From Hymenolepis diminuta (taxonomy: Eukaryota > Platyhelminthes > Cestoda > Cyclophyllidea > Hymenolepididae): a stretch of DNA of 64,000 nt. A program made the position numbers and the translations under genes. Location: contig CAADRB010000002.1 of NCBI GenBank assembly GCA_900708905.1, forward strand, positions 4,455,661 to 4,519,660, read 5' to 3'. This document shows positions 1-11,475 of the stretch, in pieces (within the stretch, counting starts at the first letter, position 1; each line of letters opens with the position of its first letter). The notes beneath the pieces were generated by a model. It saw only the letters and a list, made by a program, of their open reading frames with translations. It made no database searches and had not been told where the DNA came from.

Positions 1-258
1 GGGGGTGTAATTTCTGATTATGAAACTTTAGTCTCTCGGTAGACCATAACTGAGGACAAGTGTTAGATATAGTGCTATTAGGATGCACATACATTGATAA
101 AAAATTATTTCACTGAAGGATTGCTATTATTTGAAATAAGAATTCGCACAATATGTACCTTCTCTCACTGCTTCTAACCCGCCAGCGTAAACATTTTTTT
201 ATGTTTTAAAGGACATTTCTCCTGTGTTTTATTTATCCATTACCTTTATCGTACGCAG
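1..258 (+). other. Intron of the phosphorylase kinase alpha gene (window starts inside the gene)
   Basis: No coding signal is visible. A pyrimidine-containing stretch ends in an AG at 257-258, which serves as acceptor for the first exon seen in the window. The N-terminal coding part of the gene must lie to the left of the window. Confidence 0.6.
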
Positions 259-3200
259 TTCATTGACAGTCACTCCTTCTACGTGAACTTGGATGTCAAT
301 TTTATTCTCGATGAGTTTCGAGCGAATGTGGCTTTCCTGCGACGCGTATGGGCTTATCCTGGTCGACCTACTCTTGTTCTTCCAGTGGCTGAGAGATTTG
401 TCCGATCTGGTGAGTCATTTCGTGATATTGGCATTTAACGTTCTTCCTTTTTTATTTTTTAATATAAAAATTTTCTGTTAAAAGTATGTAGGAAGATTTT
501 GTTTCATTGAATTTATTTGTCAAATTTCTTGCTGGTGTTAGTAGCTAATGTTTTGAACGCACGCTTGTTCTTATACTCCGTAAAAAGTCTAGAATGCAGT
601 ATTACACGTAGCGAATGGGCAGTCACGTTCGCTCTAACGGACCAATCAGTTATAGGTATACTAGCTCAGTGTACGCATAGTCTTATTAGTATTCCCTCGT
701 TGCTACTTATTTGTGATTTAGTAATATATATTAAATTTATTTTGGTACAATTTAGAACACGAGGCCTTCCTTCCCTCCATGGTGACAGTCATCAAGAAAT
801 TGAGAAGCGGATATATCAATGGTACTCGGTGAGTTTGTAAAAGTGATTGTCACTGCCTAGTTATAGTGACAGTCAGAATAAATAAATGATAATACAAAAG
901 AATAGATTTGTCTTGTTTCAACTGAACTAAATGTGAGGAACCAAACAAGCTGGGTGTTTATAAATGGCCATTATTAACTAACAAAATATGTGACACTTAG
1001 TATCGATATAATGTAATTTAATTATAGTTGTTAAAAATAGAACCGTTATTAGCACCTTAATGTAAATTTTGACTTAAAAATTCTGGACCTATTTCACTAG
1101 ATCGAGTTTGTATTCCAGGGTACGAGCTGAGAGATGGTTCTTACTCACTTAGAAAAAATCTCAATTTATACTAGTAATCAAAGAGAAGCATGTAGATTAA
1201 GTGCTGAGAGACAATAGCCTCTTTTATAATGAACAGATGTTAGGCTAAAATAATATTTAAGTCATTGGTACATCTTAATTTAACTGGATTGGATCAATAA
1301 AAGCCTTATTAAAATGTCATAGAGATTATAGTCTGTACTAATATGACATATAACATTTTTGTCAAACTATCAGTTTTCTGTTTCAATATTCAACTGTTTT
1401 CTAACGGGTAATTTCCTCTTTTAGTGTCGTTCTGGGCAATATGTCCCAATTTGAACCTACCTCATGCGTCCAAAAACTCAGTTTCATCAAATCAGCAGGT
1501 AAATCCACTCTACACTATTTAATAGCTGCTTTATTTACATTTAAGTCATGCGCAACTCAGTTATTCACGTGTCTAGTGATCCTTTATATATTTGTTGTCC
1601 TTCATACAAAATCCTTTTTTTCCAGAAACTGTGATGAAGCGTCATTCGGTACTGCGCACCGGCCGCCAACCATTGCGCCGCTTGACTCTCGCCTCTCCTT
1701 ATGCCCGTGGGGTTGAGTTCAGTTCATCGAGCTACTTGGGTGGTAGTGGTGATCAGCAGTCAAGCTACTCCAGTCTCGCTTCCACTCCAACTGGTGGTTT
1801 GGTCTCACCTGGTGGAGTCCATCTACCTTCAGATGCCCGTTGCCGTGATGAACATGAGGGTGTCCAACGCACCAGCCTTCGACGCAAGTCTCTCGCCCTG
1901 GCTTGTGCTGTTTCTGTGGATCTACAAAATCATGATGAAGATTCACGTATGTGTTTGTGTTTTTTCTTATTATGCTTAATATATAATATGGATAGTAAGG
2001 AGCCGTCAACATAAAGCCACAGAGTCTTTGTATTTTCGAGAAGTGGGCAACACGCGCGGAGTGATCTATCAGATTATTATGCCGCTATACTGCATATTAC
2101 TGTAGTGTGCATATCAGCTCCAGTACCAGGACAATAGTCTAGACAAATTCCCCTCCTCATGGGAACAGTCATAACTTACATTTGCCTGTTAGTGTTATAA
2201 CTTAATCAGTCTTCCAAAGTAGCTTACAAAAGCCAGAACTCAATAATAACAAGCAATTGCCTTAATGATAGGTTTTATTTCAGAAATATGCAAGTCAACT
2301 ACCTTGCAGTTTAGCACATTTTAACAAATATGCAAATTTAATAAATAATTAAAAATAAATTGTTGATGTTATTTTTCTTAAAACAATTATTCATTTGTGT
2401 CCAACATATCCTGGTGAAGGTTGTTTATCCATACGTTTGAGCGTTGAATCCACCTTGATTCTTTGTCGAGGTCTTTTGAGGCGTCTAGAGTAGCAGTCAG
2501 GACAATAATTACTCCGGAACCCCGGAATTTCAGGATTCCAAGGCTGAGGAAGGTCACATGTGTCCCATTTTGATCTCCATTAGATCTGTTTTGTTTGAGA
2601 ATTAAGGTCGCGTATCGAGAACAGAGATTTTTGCCCTAGCGTATCCAGATTTGGACATCAATATGAGGCGTCGTCCGGCACCTGGATTGTAAAGAATTAA
2701 TAGTTTCTTCCACTGTCTCCTCTCTTTACCTTTTCACATAGTCAACAAGTTGCTCATCCAGACCATTGAGATTAGGCAGAAAGTGTAAAAAGGAGATATT
2801 TAGACCACGACAAACGTCTTCAAACCGAGAAGATAATTGGTTGACACTATAACTTTTGGTACGCCTCGATTGATGAATAACTGACGGAGAACGTTAGTGA
2901 CGGTACCGGTTGTGATAGAATGAACGAATAGAACCTCAAGATGCTTTGAATACTAACTAACCAGGATTATATTGGAGATTCCTTGGATAGGTTCAGCAGT
3001 ACTGAGATCAATGTAAGAGCAAGGAACATCAGTTTGAGATAGGGAAGTGCAACCTTTCCTGCACTTTGTGCAATCACCTTTAATACTGTTCCATTTGCGA
3101 GAGAAACAGGTTTAACAAGACCAATTTCCTCGGATTCATTGCATTTATCATCCACCGGCGCCGATCGCTTGGGACGGAAAACGAACTTTAGTTCAGCTCG

Positions 3201-6200
3201 AGTGTAGTTGCATTAGTCAAGACATTTTAGAGTCTTCTACGAGTTCTGGAAGAGGCAAAGTACAGCAGCCTTCTTTCTGTCCCTTTAGGCAGAATGTTTG
3301 ATTTGTCTGGTGATTAAATAGACAAGATTTCGGGAGTGATTGCTGCTTGGGCACAATAAGTTTGGAGATAAGTCATGCTCGAATGACTTTGGGCATGGAA
3401 AATTCCACAGAGTGCGTGAGCTTCGTTACTCTTGAACTATTTATGACTTATGGTGCAATTTTTTGTCATCAGTGTCCGCCTCAACAGGAATTGCAGCAGG
3501 AATCACTCTAGGACAGACCGGTACAACTCGTAGATTGAGTGGAATTTTGAGAGGATTCGGAGAATACAGTGGTATTAGATGTTTTTGAAGTATCAGGAGA
3601 CATTTTAACCTCAAATTTTTCTGAAAGAAACTTTATTTCTCTGTATATGATCTCAAACATTTTGTACAGAATTGAGTAATCCACCGTTTGTTGAGAAAGT
3701 TTTTTGTTGTTTTCGGTATTATTGAAATCGTCAGAGATGGTAAATAATATGCCCCCAACAATTTTTATAACCTAATTAGCCCTCAAAAGCTAGAACTCAC
3801 TAATAATAATAGCCTTAATGATAGGCTTTACTCCAATATTCTGCAAGACAACGACATTGCATAAAAATTAATCATTTTTATCCTACAAGAAGTTAATAAA
3901 ACGATCTCGGAGTAACTGTCTCGCCTTCCCTCTGAGATTAAGTAAACTGTGGTCTAGCGATATCTACTCGGCGGATATATAAAAAGAGCAGAACTAGATT
4001 TCCCAGCGGTACTGCAGTAATTCCCTTTTTATGATTTACTTTTCATTCTTTGATTTACTCTAGGGTATAGGTAATTGAAGGCTTCTTATTAAGGATAAAT
4101 TTAAAGCAAATATATTCACCTATCAATTCACCTGGAGTACTTTTTATCAACCGATTCATTAAACCCATAGGTTTATTAAGAACTGTAAGAAAATATGAAC
4201 TAAACAATGAGATGCTTTCTATAAGCTACTATTTTCGAAGGTTTAGTCGTCCCTTCAATTTGAAGTTCTCATGTAATCTCCAGTTTGTCCCAATTTTATT
4301 TTCTTTTTTTTTGATCTAATAATTTGAGCAGTGTCGATTTCTAAGAATATTTGTTTATGGTATCCGCGATGACTTGCCGGTATAGGATAAATTTATAGTA
4401 TAAATTTTTAGCACATTTCGTAAGTATTTTGTTTTTATTACCGTGGTACTAGTACGACCTATCTTAAGGGTAAGTATGGAGATTCTTAGATCCTTTGATT
4501 AATAAGATCCACTCCTTAAAATAAGTCAAAATCAAATAGTTAATACTACAGAGACCAACATTTACCGGTACGATGAGTCTTCTTTTTTTTCTATGTTATC
4601 GCATGTTCACTCTTAATACTATTATTTTGCACGCCCATCACCACTGCTTTAATTTTGCTCGCATGGCAATCGCACTTCCCTTCCCGCTTCATATTAGATC
4701 TTCCTCAGGATCATCACCATTCCTATCCTCATCCCCGCCTTTCGGGGTATTCTGCGGTTCTTTCTGACGGTGAGTGTGGGAATCCCCGACGACCCTACCA
4801 ATACCAGCATCACCATCGACTTTCTCCTTGGTCCACCTCCTACGGGGAACAGTGCACTCATCGATCGAGATTCTTTTCAGAGAACCTGACGCAGAGCCTT
4901 ACTCCACCCTCTTCAAGGTCATCTTCGGCCTCCACAACTCTCGATGCATCGAGAGAGTCGAGCCCAAGTAACACGCCTAGGCCTCCCTTGGAGGGAATTA
5001 CTATCTGCCCTTCGTGTGGAAGTGCCCTCAATATGTTGAAGCATCGTACTCGACCGCTTCACAGACCTCTCTCGTGGGAGACGTTGTTGAAGAAGAGATA
5101 CCATCTACGCAGTTCGTTTGTTTCCGACTCCTTGCCTAATTTGTTTAGACCTCTGCTTTGTTTTATTTGAACGCTTTTTACACTTTGTTTTGTGATTTTT
5201 GTGTATGCAGTACTAGTTTGATTTAATCCTTTTGTGTAAAAGCTCATAGTAGATTCATTAGTTTTTTTTCTTGTCTAGTAGGTTTGCTATGTCTTATGTG
5301 ATCTGCATTTCCCTCCCTATTCATCGTTCTAAATCAGAGATTAGTTCTAGAGACGTATTAGTGAATAGTAGGTTTTCAATTATTCAATAGTCTTGCCTGA
5401 TTCGATTCTCCTGATCATATAGAGGAATGTATACTATGCGGACACAGTGTAAATGACATGGTGTTTTATTTCTCTCTTGCAGAAGAAATTGGTTTGGATG
5501 AGAAGGGCAATCTTACTGGAATAGGTGAAAATGACAGGGCTTCAATTGAACGCACCACAGCCGATGGTAAGTCACTATATACTTTTTGTACTAAAATGTA
5601 TGGTACCACTTGGACAGGAAGGTATGTAGTTTTAAAAGTATAAGAGTAGGTCGTAGTGGAATTGGGAGATTTCGTTATTGAAACTAAATTTCTATATAGT
5701 TCCTATTGATCCTGGTGTTTTCTGGGGGATATTCGAGATTATTCTACTTCAAAAGAGACTAGGTTTGAAAGTGAATGGGTAAGGATTACACTAAATGTCG
5801 GTTTTCAAGACCAAAGATTTTCATTTTCCTAATTTCACGTTTTCAAATAAGCTCAAATTTATCTGATAGCTGAAGAAAGTGTGTACTCCAAATTTAAAAG
5901 GTTGAGCAACAGTGCCACTCCTATCCTAGAGGTATGAATCTTTAAATCGTTATTTATAGCTAGTAAAGTCGAAAAATGCAGCCATAAGATTTCTTATAGC
6001 CATAGATTATTTATTCAAAATAGTTATGAATTTGTTAGCGATGATCTAAAATAGGATTCTAAAAATGCTACTTTAATAGTCACCAGTTTCGTTGGTAATT
6101 ATTCCAAATTGTATTCGACTAACACCTACGATCATAAAACAAAAAAGATATAATCTAAGGCTTACAATGACTAAGGTCTAACTACAAGTCTCATTTACTC

Positions 6201-9200
6201 AGAGATGAAAGCAAGAAGGAGACTAGATATGTCTATTCAGCATGTACAATGTTTGACCTCTCATTGGACAATCAATAATGAAACGCGGAAGATGTGAAAC
6301 AAATCAGAAAAGAGTACATTTATAAAGAATCAATGTTGGAAATTGAATTCGTGTTTTAGTGATGTTCGTTACTGCATTGTCAAAGCTGAATCCTCAGTTT
6401 GGTTGAGTTTAAATAATCAAACACTAATAGTGGAGATTGGAATGTAATTCCCTGCTTTATTTGTTACAGACGAAATGACCCTTCAACGTTTACGCGTCAG
6501 TGAGGTACCCAACTCTTCAGATTACAGTTACGAAACCTCTTTCCGACGTATCATCATGGTTCCAAAGGAAAGTACCGCGGGAGATGGTTCCATTGGAGAT
6601 CCTCAACGCCCCACTAATTTCCGTTCATCTGCATGGGCATCAGGGGTTCACAAGTCTTCGAGCGTTCGAAGCTCCCAAAGTGGTGGGTCTATGAGCAGTA
6701 CCGGTGGTGTTGGAAATACTGCAGACACTAATGCAGAATGGCTAGCAAATTTGAGTCCTGAACAGTTGGTTGAGTGTCTCCAACAAACCGGTAACCTTGC
6801 CAAGCAGGCTGAGATTCTGGGTCGATTGAAACAAATGAAGGGGCTCGATTGGGACACTGGATTGGATCCTGATACACCTGCTACTGTTCGTAGCTTACTC
6901 AAAGAGGTCTATCAGAAGGCTTGTCAATGTCAAGATTGGTTCCTTCTTCGCTATGTTGGTGGTTTGCTAGAGAAGATTGCCGATCAGCTGGCTACTGCTG
7001 TGTCAAGTATCCTAATCCTTCAGAAGCAAATCACCGTTGGATTGCCACCTAAGCCAAGAGAAAAGGTTATTAGGTCGCCTCTGCCAGCAGATAAAATTGC
7101 TCAACTCATTCAAGAAGCTTGTAGAGAAGACAATCTCATGGCTATGCTTACGCAGGTACAGTCGAAATCAGTAGTATATACAATCAGCTTCAGTGAAATA
7201 GAAATCAAGACTATTTCTTTATTTCAGGAGATTATCCTTCACCTCTCAATGTTTGCTCGTTCTCATCCTAAACTCCTAGCCAACGTGCTGCGACTTAGAA
7301 CTGGCTTAATTATCAAATTGATGGGTACAGAACTTGCTCGTTCTATGGAGAGTTCCGTGGAAGATGCTCTTCTTGCTCTCTTTTACTTGAGTCCCTATGA
7401 AACTAACTCTCTATTAGCCAATCTACTCTCCGGTAATGAGATCAGAGCTGTCAAAGTGGGTAAGTTTCAATTCATTATGCATTCAGCTGACGGCCCTCTT
7501 TATTTCACTCCCTGAATCAACCTCCATAGTCGTGAGATTCTTTTAAGTAGTAAAGAATGCTTTCATAACTGTAGGAAGCATGAAAAATTGTCGAATTTTA
7601 AGGGGTAAGACTATTTCGTTCATTATCTAGGCAATAACCCGCCATATTCTATCATGATCGATCATTCTTGACTATTTTGACATTTACCTTCACAGACGAT
7701 TGTTTGGGTAAGTTCATCCAACAGCACTATCCCAGTTATTCATCCACTTATTCATTCTGTCGTACACTTTTAACCTCTGATGTTTGTTGTCTCGTACTAT
7801 CAATCTGCACTAGTTTTTGTTTCATATTCCACGGTGTGCCTGATCATCATATCCCCATTCCGGAGCTTACCGAAATAGGAATTAGTATCATTGTTATTAT
7901 TGAACGTGCTTTTCGCTTCATTCACTTTATATTGTTCTCTCTCTGAACTGACCACTTGGACTTTTTATAGGAAATCAAATCTCTCTGGCTGCTGGTAAGC
8001 TTATATATATACATGCATAAATACGTATGCATTGCAGTGATGGTAGCATGTATGTATGCTTGTGTCATTTGCATGGAGATAAGTCCCTCAATATCCATAT
8101 ATACACCGAATATTTACTAATATACTCTCTGTTTTCCTCTCATGCCGGTATTTGGTTGAGCCTTACATTTGTTATCTGCATTATTATTTTGTCGTAATGT
8201 TCATTTAGTTTTAATTATTGCTTGCATACTAACCCTTCTGCACTCTTATATATATCGAAGGAAATTTTAAACTAATGTTCTTTTTTCTATAAATTCCAGT
8301 TGCCTCACGGCGCAAATCTTCTGCCGTAAGTGAACGTTCTCTATTATGACAATTTTCTTTATCCATTAAGATGTTCAAAAGCAAAGGATTTTAGAATGTA
8401 CAACATTAATTACGAGTCTTAACAACTGTGAACCCATCTTAAAGTAAATAAGTAAATGGAGGATTTAGGGAGATAGTATTTTGTAAATGCAATTTCGAAC
8501 GGAAATCGTTTGGAGGGGAAATCTTTTTGATAATTGGTACTCTTTATCAATAAATTTGGGAACTGTTTCTTATGGTAGATCTTAATTAAGTTGATTTTAT
8601 TAAATATCAATAAGTAGAAATTCGTATGTAAGGTTTAATACATCAAATAAGGGAGAAGGGATAGCGCAATTGGAAAATTTAGTGTGAAAAGTTGTGATTT
8701 CTGTTGATGTCAAGTATTGGTTGATTCCGTTAGTTTAAAGACCGCTGATCTGTAAATTACACTACATACATTGCTGTATTCGTAAAACTGGGAGAGAGGG
8801 AATATATTCTGAAGCTGCTCTCAAAGGAAACTCGTATTCTACGACCTCTTTCGTTGATCGATATCTACCAGTATGGTTGGATAATCACTGTTTGAGTGTC
8901 GATCTCGTGACTTTGTTATTACAGACGTGCATGTTGATCACTATCCCAACGGTATTCATACACTTCTTTTGGTAAGAGTACTTTACAAACTAGTTCTAAT
9001 TCTATTCAAGAATTACGAAGGTTGTAAGAATGGAAGTCAAGTGACGAGTCAGCACAACTAAGATTTACAACTTCATTTATTTACTAACCTTTTTCCATCC
9101 AAGAACATTGATGCATTTTCTCATATTAGATCAGGTCTAATTGTGATCTATATCTTGTCAATCGTTTTACACCGCATATCGTTTGGATTCCACTAGTCTA

Positions 9201-11275
9201 CTGTTTATATTATATGTGACGCCATCTTGTAAATATCTCGGTATAACGTAGATGGCAATCGATCACCAGTCCAAATTTGCCCTTTTTTAATTAAGACTAA
9301 ACATTTATGCCACTGTCTCAATTTTGAACTTTTTTGTGTTTAGATCCCAGTCAAATTTTTCATCCCTCCTGAGGTAGTTTTGTGTTATATTTATTTGCGG
9401 AAAACACCAACTAACTCTAGTATATGATCTCGAATATTTAACACTTCTAACCTTCGTATGTTGCCTGCTAAGTCTTAAGTTCTCGTAACCTGAATACTAA
9501 TTACAGTCTTACTAACCAGTAAATAATGCTACTAAGGGATCTACTTTCTAATGTTCTCCGATAATTCCGTTTATAGAAGGTATATTTAAACTATAATGAC
9601 CACTGGTTTGGTATTTTATTAGATTTGTATAAAATGTAACAAAGTCATATTTATAAAAGTACGATTTATTTGCATTAACTTTTCACCTTAAACTAAAGAT
9701 AAAAGCTCCACGTTATAGTTAAATTGTATCAGATTCTTCACTTAATTACTTATACACTTAAATCTCCCATCACTTTTTTTAGTTCCTGAAGGTGGATTCG
9801 CCCGGAGATCTATCTCATCTCACCTCCCCGGCCATGTCAATTCCTCAAAGCCCAACTGGTACTCTTCGAAGTGTGGGACGAGCACGTGTGGGGTCGATAA
9901 TCCCCTCGTCTGTTACTGCAATGGCCTCTGAGTCTGTTGCTGAGGTGCGAGATCTCTGGTCACGTCGCAGGAAGATTGATGGATCGCTTAACCGTGTCCC
10001 GCCGGAGTTCTTCCAGTGCACTTATAGTATCCTTGAGAGACTACAGGGTCTCCGTATTGGGGAACACACTCTTACTACTACCCTAACTAAGGAGGTGCTG
10101 CTTTCTGATAACTATTTCATGAAGAATAATCTTTCTATCATATGATGATAGCATACTTTAACCTAATTGACCTCTTTAACTTCCCAAATCCGTTAAGACC
10201 TCTGAATTTACAGGCGCACACGTTGATCACTGCGCCATTAGCTTTTTATCGTAATGTTAGCAATAATGAGTTGCATTTGTAGGTATTTTCTTCTGAAGCT
10301 GGATTCCTGACTTAAAAGTCGGGGTCTTGATCAGTATATTTAGTCAAGTTGGCTGGCTCTACTCTCGTAGATGATCATTGTAAATAAAAGTATACGATTT
10401 ACGCATAACTGGTCTGGAGATAGTTAAATACTCGTCTTCGGACATACAAATGTATAAATGAAGATGTTAGAAACAATTAATTTGACTACAGGCTTGCCTC
10501 GTCTTAATAGGTGAATTATTATTTTGGTCTAATGCATATTTGCAAATCGTATAAATCAGCTCCCGTCAACTATGTTCGTAACTAATCTTGTATTACCTTT
10601 TAGATGACCAAAGAGGAGTTGAAGTTCGCACTTGCGGTTGAATCCTTCATCAACACGGTTCCAACACCGGAGTACCGTCAGCTGCTCGTTGAAGCTACTA
10701 TCGTTCTTGGGGCTCTTGTAACTCACGATGAAGATGCCCGCATCCAGCTCAATTGCATTGTCTCTCTTGATGATCTTGTTGCTAAGGCCAACCGTATCTT
10801 CTTGGAGGATCAGGTAAGATTGCTGCCCTCACTAAGGGGTCTTGTAAACACGCTTGAAAAATTAGGCCGTAGAGACCTTAAAAATTGTCTTTACTCTCAA
10901 TTTCAGGCAGCGCACGGTGCAAATGCGACCTTATGTTGTGCAAATCCTCTGGTACGTGCTGCTAAATCTCGAACCGGTAGTGGAGATGACCTTCTTTCCA
11001 CAACTCCCACGGAATCTAACCCTTCTGGAATAAACCGGAAAGTTGGCGTGGTTGGTGATGGAAACCCCCGTAGTCCTCTCTCAACAGTCGGTGTGATACC
11101 ACCTCAACAGAAATGTCGTGGTGCCCATCGTATCTGTCATTACTTCTACGACACTCCTCCTGCTGGCCGTTTTGGCACCATGGCCTACATGGTTCGCGCT
11201 CTTTCTGTCCTCATTGGAGACTCATTGCCTCTTGGAAACTCTGGAAATATTGCTGTCAATTGCTCAGTCGCATAA
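259..11275 (+). CDS. PHKA: Phosphorylase b kinase regulatory subunit alpha, 5'-truncated by window edge
   Basis: Regulatory alpha subunit of phosphorylase kinase, the calcium- and PKA-responsive enzyme that activates glycogen phosphorylase. Core exons read from splice sites: 259-409, 756-828, 1425-1498, 1626-1946, 4698-4769, 5483-5566, 6470-7155, 7228-7459, 8300-8325, 9783-10094, 10604-10813 and 10907-11275. All phases agree and give 869 residues; vertebrate alpha subunits have about 1200, so the N-terminal glucoamylase-like part is outside the window. Diagnostic stretches similar to vertebrate PHKA: GRPTLVLPVAERFVR, IKKLRSGYINGTR, EILGRLKQMKGLDWDTGL, ITVGLPPKPREK, DGSLNRVPPEFF, PEYRQLLVEA and YDTPPAGRFGTMAYM. 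The RRKSS sequence in exon 8300-8325 sits where vertebrate PHKA has its PKA site. The protein ends in CSVA, a CaaX-type end as in vertebrate alpha subunits, which argues for alpha rather than beta. Donor 10095 (GTGCTG) is weak. Identification is firm; individual small exons are inferred. Confidence 0.93.
2183..2308 (-). repeat. LTR-like repeat, 3' copy (minus-strand element)
   Basis: A 126-base repeat beginning TG and ending CA. It is paired with 3750-3861 through the shared string CCTTAATGATAGG and neighbouring AGAACTCA and AATAATAA strings. The copies are clearly diverged, including indels, so the insertion is old. Confidence 0.6.
3750..3861 (-). repeat. LTR-like repeat, 5' copy (minus-strand element)
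   Basis: A 112-base partner of 2183-2308 with the same TG..CA ends and the same internal strings. It lies upstream of the protease-like remnant when read on the minus strand, as expected for a 5' LTR. No convincing primer-binding site could be picked next to it. Confidence 0.6.
4770..5170 (+). other. Stop-free extension of PHKA exon 4698-4769 (possible alternative coding region)
   Basis: The exon has a strong donor (GTGAGT at 4770) in the right phase to join the next exon. The reading frame nevertheless stays open past it for about 130 more codons to a TGA at 5168-5170. The stretch is richer in GC than the surrounding intron and codes for a Ser/Pro/His/Arg-rich sequence including ICPSCGSALNMLKHRTRP. 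It could be a read-through isoform with its own C-terminus, or an intron that happens to be open. Confidence 0.35.
7696..7707 (+). CDS. Candidate 12-nt microexon of PHKA
   Basis: ACGATTGTTTGG is bounded by acceptor CCTTCACAG and donor GTAAGT. It enters and leaves in phase 1, so inclusion adds four residues (DDCL, sharing its first and last bases with the neighbours) without changing the frame. The splice sites are good, but a segment this short could occur by chance. Confidence 0.4.
7971..7994 (+). CDS. Candidate 24-nt cassette exon of PHKA
   Basis: Acceptor CTTTTTATAG and donor GTAAGC bound 24 bases that are phase 1 in and phase 1 out and encode GNQISLAA. Inclusion is frame-neutral between the exon ending at 7459 and the exon at 8300. 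Confidence 0.45.
8300..8325 (+). CDS. Small PHKA exon carrying the RRKSS phosphorylation motif
   Basis: Acceptor AAATTCCAG and donor GTAAGT bound 26 bases that enter in phase 1 and leave in phase 0, encoding VASRRKSSA. Vertebrate alpha subunits have a PKA-phosphorylated RRLS motif at the corresponding place, between the catalytic-subunit-contacting region and the conserved C-terminal domain. The match in position and motif supports this as a true exon. Confidence 0.6.
8925..8971 (+). CDS. Candidate alternative PHKA exon, same phases as 8300-8325
   Basis: Acceptor TTGTTATTACAG and donor GTAAGA bound 47 bases that enter in phase 1 and leave in phase 0, encoding DVHVDHYPNGIHTLLL. Because its phases equal those of 8300-8325, either exon can be used but not both without a frameshift. 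It has no basophilic kinase motif. Confidence 0.4.
9344..9373 (+). CDS. Candidate 30-nt cassette exon of PHKA
   Basis: Acceptor TTGTGTTTAG and donor GTAGTT bound 30 bases that are phase 0 in and phase 0 out and encode IPVKFFIPPE. Inclusion before the exon at 9783 keeps the frame. The donor is weaker than those of the other small exons. Confidence 0.3.
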
Positions 11276-11475
11276 GGCATTGCTGGCAATCCCTCTACTT
11301 TATTTTCATCTTTCTTCTTTGGGCCTTTACAGTTTCTTTCATACGTGCTGGCTTAGATTACATACTTATGGGTGATTGTGTCTTGCGATTTATTTTGCAT
11401 GATCTCTCTTGCCTCCTTCCTCATGCTCCCGGGTGTCATTAATTGAGATCCTGGATCATTGAAGGAAAATAAATT
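11276..11475 (+). terminator. PHKA 3' UTR with poly(A) signal
   Basis: About 190 bases after the TAA stop there is an AATAAA hexamer at 11468-11473, the first good polyadenylation signal after the gene. Confidence 0.5.

Larger units (their letters stand above)
2183..3861 (-). mobile_element. Decayed LTR retroelement in a PHKA intron
   Basis: Two short related repeats flank the unit in direct orientation (2183-2308 and 3750-3861). Both begin TG, end CA, and share the core CCTTAATGATAGG. Between them, on the minus strand, 3155-2967 encodes an aspartic-protease-like segment (LANGTVLKV, then VALPYLKL). About 2930-2740 encodes an integrase core-like segment (VLRQLFINRGVPKVIV), followed by a degraded stretch with several frame changes. 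No reverse transcriptase or RNase H is visible, and the space between protease and integrase is too short to hold them. I infer a Ty3/gypsy-type relic with a large internal deletion. Family assignment rests on motif recognition only. Confidence 0.65.

Noticed and set aside
1701..2014. Open frames of 92-97 codons on both strands over 1701-2012
   Set aside because: They are shadows of the PHKA exon 1626-1946, whose own frame continues the conserved protein.
8025..8055. Another 12-nt microexon candidate (TGATGGTAGCAT between GCATTGCAG and GTATGT)
   Set aside because: Lies in an ATGTATG-type simple-repeat stretch where such signals arise by chance; no motif support.
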